Assembly: GCF_023476645.1 (NCBI RefSeq) | Contig: NZ_JAMCOJ010000004.1 | Location: 372,001 to 436,000 of the forward strand | DNA: 64,000 nt | Reading direction: 5' to 3' | From: Cellulophaga sp. 20_2_10 | Lineage (GTDB): Bacteria; Bacteroidota; Bacteroidia; Flavobacteriales; Flavobacteriaceae | Part shown: in pieces, positions 61,295 through 64,000 of the stretch | Layout: each line of letters opens with the position of its first letter | Position numbering within the stretch: the stretch's first letter is position 1 | Program-made: the position numbers and the translations under genes | Notes under the pieces: model-generated | Seen by the model: the letters and a program-made list of their open reading frames with translations, nothing else | Database searches by the model: none | What the model was told of the DNA's origin: nothing

Positions 61295-62125
61295 TTATAA
61301 AAAATTAATGGTTACGGTGTCTCTATAATCTAACCCCAATAGGGTAGATGCGCCACCAACTGTAGTTAAATTACTTTTGTAAATAGCCAATTCTAAAAAC
61401 AAGGACGAGTTAAATAAGGCTAATAAATCTCCAGGACCCTTGCGGTAATTTTCATCAATTTCATAATTAATAATATCACTGTATTTATTAAATATCTGTT
61501 TTAAGACTTTACCACGCACTCGTACTTCATAATCCCTACCATTTCTATAAGCATCAAATAAGTTTTTTTGGATGTTACTTACAACATTACCGTAATTGTC
61601 TATGTAAACAATGTTTCCTATAATGGTATTACCACCATCTACTAGCTGCGGTACAAAATCTTTAAATGTATTTAAATCTTTAAAAGGTTTGCCAACAACT
61701 TCCATTTTTCCGCCTCTAACTAAATGACAAGCAGCTTTTACAAATACATCGTACGTTGGGAATGGCCCGTCTTTTGTATCTGGTATGTTAATAGAAACAA
61801 TGTTGTCTGGTTTAATTTCAGAAGTTATTAAACAAACAACACCATTGTTAGCACTTATAAAATAGTGTCCGTCTACATACGTTATAATATGCTCATTTTC
61901 TTTGGTTAATTCAGCATCTACCCCCACAATGTGTATAGTGCCTTTAGGAAAGGTTTTATAAGAGTTTTTAAGAATGTAGGCACATTCCTGAATATTAAAA
62001 GGATTTATACTATGTGAGACGTCTACAATAGTAGCGTTTTCCAATTCGCTAAAAATTGCACCTTTTAATGCGCCAACAAAATGGTCTTTGTATCCAAAAT
62101 CAGTAGTTAGTGTTAGTATTGTCAT
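61295..62125 (-). CDS. SAM hydroxide adenosyltransferase family protein (DUF62)
   Basis: 276 residues matching the DUF62 family, which hydrolyses S-adenosylmethionine to adenosine and methionine and is related to chlorinases and fluorinases. The N-terminal TLTTDFGYKDHFVGALKG contains the conserved Asp, followed by DVSHSINPFNIQECAYIL, HIVGVDAEL, HYFISANNGVVCLI and the C-terminal domain segment GNVVSNIQ...NSSLFLELAI. It is the first gene of a run with the ABM protein, gldF and gldG. It is divergent from phoH. Confidence 0.93.
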   Translation of the reverse strand: MTILTLTTDFGYKDHFVGALKGAIFSELENATIVDVSHSINPFNIQECAYILKNSYKTFPKGTIHIVGVDAELTKENEHIITYVDGHYFISANNGVVCLITSEIKPDNIVSINIPDTKDGPFPTYDVFVKAACHLVRGGKMEVVGKPFKDLNTFKDFVPQLVDGGNTIIGNIVYIDNYGNVVSNIQKNLFDAYRNGRDYEVRVRGKVLKQIFNKYSDIINYEIDENYRKGPGDLLALFNSSLFLELAIYKSNLTTVGGASTLLGLDYRDTVTINFL

Positions 62126-62253
62126 TTATGACTGTTGATATGTTTTTTACCGTGGTGCAGTGATTTTGATTAAATTTGTTATACAAAATTACATAAAAAA
62201 ATAGCCAACTGAAATTTATATTTACGTCCTAACCTTTTAATACATTTTTTCAT

Positions 62254-63207
62254 TTGAACGAAATCATAATTGAACTCACAGAAATAAGTCCTAGAGAATT
62301 TTTTGGGCATCAAAATGCGCATATAGATTTACTGAAAAAATACTTTCCAAAACTGAAGATTGTTGCACGTGGTAGCAAAATTAAAGCTTACGGAGATGAT
62401 GAGCATTTAGAAGAATTTGATAAGCGTTTAGCGATGCTTATGACACATTTTGCCAAGTACAACAAAATAGACGAAAATGTTATAGAAAGAATTTTTACTA
62501 GCGAAAGCAAAGAAGACTATGCTACAACACAAAGTAGTGGCGATGTTTTACTACATGGCGTAAGTGGTAGACTTATAAAAGCACAAACTGCGAACCAACG
62601 CAAATTAGTAGAAGCAGCTAGAACAAGCGATATGGTTTTTGCTATTGGTCCTGCAGGTACGGGAAAAACGTATGTAGGTGTGGCTTTGGCAGTTAAGGCG
62701 TTAAAAGAAAAACAAGTAAGACGTATTATTTTAACAAGACCTGCTGTAGAGGCTGGAGAGAACTTAGGTTTTTTACCGGGCGATTTAAAAGAAAAACTAG
62801 ATCCGTATATGCAACCTTTATATGATGCTTTACGAGATATGATTCCTGCAGAGAAATTAGCGCATTACATAGAAAATGGTACCATACAAATTGCACCAAT
62901 GGCTTTTATGCGCGGTAGAACTTTAGACAATGCTTTTGTTATTTTAGATGAAGCACAAAATACAACGCACGCCCAAATGAAGATGTTTTTAACACGTATG
63001 GGTAAAAATGCAAAGTTTTTATTAACAGGAGATCCAGGACAAATAGATTTACCACGTAGAATAATTTCGGGATTAAAAGAAGCTTTGCTAGTTTTGTCTA
63101 ATGTAGAGGGAATAAAAATTATTTATCTAGACGATAAGGATGTCGTGAGACACAAATTGGTTAAAAAAGTAATAGAAGCATATAAAAATATAGAGCATCA
63201 AAATTAA
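62254..63207 (+). CDS. phoH: PhoH family ATPase
   Basis: 317 residues. A TTG start at 62254 (giving MNEIIIELTEISPREFFG) is chosen because it begins exactly where homologues start and no ATG lies in the first 60 codons of the frame. The N-terminal region (1-110) has a KH-like nucleic-acid-binding character. The P-loop ATPase follows with Walker A GPAGTGKT (132-139), LTRPAVEAGENLGFLPGDL, and Walker B FVILDEAQNTTHAQMKMFLTRMG. PhoH proteins are implicated in RNA metabolism and stress. The purC gene follows after 9 bp. Confidence 0.95.
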   Translation: MNEIIIELTEISPREFFGHQNAHIDLLKKYFPKLKIVARGSKIKAYGDDEHLEEFDKRLAMLMTHFAKYNKIDENVIERIFTSESKEDYATTQSSGDVLLHGVSGRLIKAQTANQRKLVEAARTSDMVFAIGPAGTGKTYVGVALAVKALKEKQVRRIILTRPAVEAGENLGFLPGDLKEKLDPYMQPLYDALRDMIPAEKLAHYIENGTIQIAPMAFMRGRTLDNAFVILDEAQNTTHAQMKMFLTRMGKNAKFLLTGDPGQIDLPRRIISGLKEALLVLSNVEGIKIIYLDDKDVVRHKLVKKVIEAYKNIEHQN

Positions 63208-63216
63208 CACATACTA

Positions 63217-64000
63217 ATGAATACAATTACAGATACCAATTTTAAGTTTCCTAAGCAGGTTAACGTTTACAAAGGAAAAGTTAGAGAAGTATATCGTTTA
63301 GAGGATGATATTATGGTAATGGTAGCAACAGATAGGCTTTCTGCTTTTGATGTGGTTATGCCAAAAGGAATACCATACAAGGGGCAAATACTAAACCAGA
63401 TTGCCACTAAAATGATGAACGAAACTGCGGATATAGTTCCAAATTGGTTATTAGCAACACCAGATGCTAATGTTGCTATTGGTCATGCTTGCGAACCTTT
63501 TAAGGTAGAGATGGTTATTCGCGGTTACATGTCTGGCCATGCAGCTAGAGAATACAAGGCAGGCAAAAGAATACTTTGTGGTGTAGCAATGGCAGAAGGT
63601 TTAAAAGAGAACGATAAATTCCCAACACCCATAATTACACCTGCAACTAAAGCAGAAATGGGAGATCATGATGAAGATATCTCTAGAGAAGATATTATAA
63701 AACGTGGAATAGTTTCTGAAGAAGATTACAAGCAACTAGAGGCATACACCTATGCTTTATTTAACAGAGGTACAGAAATAGCGGCTAAAAGAGGATTAAT
63801 TTTAGTAGATACTAAATATGAGTTTGGAAAAACTAAGGATGGTAAAATTGTATTAATTGATGAGATACATACACCAGATTCTTCTCGTTATTTTTATACA
63901 GACGGCTATGCGGAGCGTCAAGAAAAAGGAGAAGCACAAAAACAGCTTTCTAAGGAATTTGTACGCCAATGGTTAATTAGCAATAATTTTCAAGGTTTAG
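63217..64000 (+). CDS. purC: Phosphoribosylaminoimidazole-succinocarboxamide synthase (3' end outside window)
   Basis: The first 261 residues, read directly from 63217, of an enzyme normally about 310-320 residues in Bacteroidota. It makes SAICAR from CAIR, aspartate and ATP in purine synthesis. Motifs present are [10 protein letters not shown] (ATP site), [50 protein letters not shown] and [15 protein letters not shown]. The frame is open to the window edge with no stop. It begins 9 bp after phoH and is likely co-transcribed with it. Confidence 0.95.
   Translation, partial: MNTITDTNFKFPKQVNVYKGKVREVYRLEDDIMVMVATDRLSAFDVVMPKGIPYKGQILNQIATKMMNETADIVPNWLLATPDANVAIGHACEPFKVEMVIRGYMSGHAAREYKAGKRILCGVAMAEGLKENDKFPTPIITPATKAEMGDHDEDISREDIIKRGIVSEEDYKQLEAYTYALFNRGTEIAAKRGLILVDTKYEFGKTKDGKIVLIDEIHTPDSSRYFYTDGYAERQEKGEAQKQLSKEFVRQWLISNNFQGL

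Overview
The window reads as a low-GC chromosome segment from the Bacteroidota, most likely a marine member of the Flavobacteriaceae. Evidence for this is the gliding genes gldF and gldG, a type IX secretion (T9SS) type B C-terminal domain next to a PorP/SprF protein, flavobacterial TAnnTTTG-type promoter elements, many short lipoprotein signal peptides and the near absence of Shine-Dalgarno sequences. No rRNA, tRNA, CRISPR array or intact mobile element was seen.

Layout. 1-3.5 kb (minus): the 3'-truncated end of a Crp/Fnr regulator, a small conserved protein, and a beta-propeller gene in tandem with a secreted S10 serine carboxypeptidase. 3.8-10.5 kb (plus): a CAP-domain lipoprotein, then a surface module of a 1005-residue T9SS-exported Ig-repeat protein, a PorP/SprF-like outer-membrane protein and an OmpA-like peptidoglycan-anchored protein. 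A perfectly phased pair of 15-bp repeats lies in front of this module. 10.6-14.6 kb (plus): a small exported protein, a conserved unknown, a scrambled pseudogene patch, a divergent YjeF/NAD(P)HX-epimerase-like protein followed 6 bp later by an orphan Pycsar-effector-type (PycTM-like) membrane protein, and an outer-membrane beta-barrel protein. 14.6-18.9 kb (minus): a potassium module, Ktr/Trk transporter subunits with a KdpDE-like two-component system whose kinase lacks the usual KdpD N-terminus. 19.1-24.2 kb: a YcaQ-like DNA glycosylase, unknowns, and an AraC regulator followed by a QorB/NmrA-like reductase.

24.2-47.5 kb is the most unusual part. It is about 23 kb of almost continuous minus-strand genes, nearly all encoding exported, lipidated or membrane proteins of unknown function. 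It includes a tandem duplicate pair, a leucine-rich-repeat protein, two MORN/YwqK-type repeat proteins, a CbpA/CbpM chaperone pair, an HExxH membrane protein, a DUF1287 protein, and a two-gene lipoprotein cassette duplicated around a third gene with mosaic divergence. No toxin gene is recognised, so an immunity or envelope-stress role is only a hypothesis.

47.7-64 kb returns to core functions: a tRNA-dihydrouridine synthase, a PQQ-type beta-propeller lipoprotein, MnmE, an S9 prolyl-oligopeptidase-type peptidase, DUF4870, a coiled-coil exported protein, DnaN, GldG-GldF, a small monooxygenase-like protein, a DUF62 SAM hydrolase, PhoH and the start of PurC. A 0.7-kb gene-free stretch before mnmE holds a plus-strand terminator with no plus-strand gene upstream, suggesting a small RNA.
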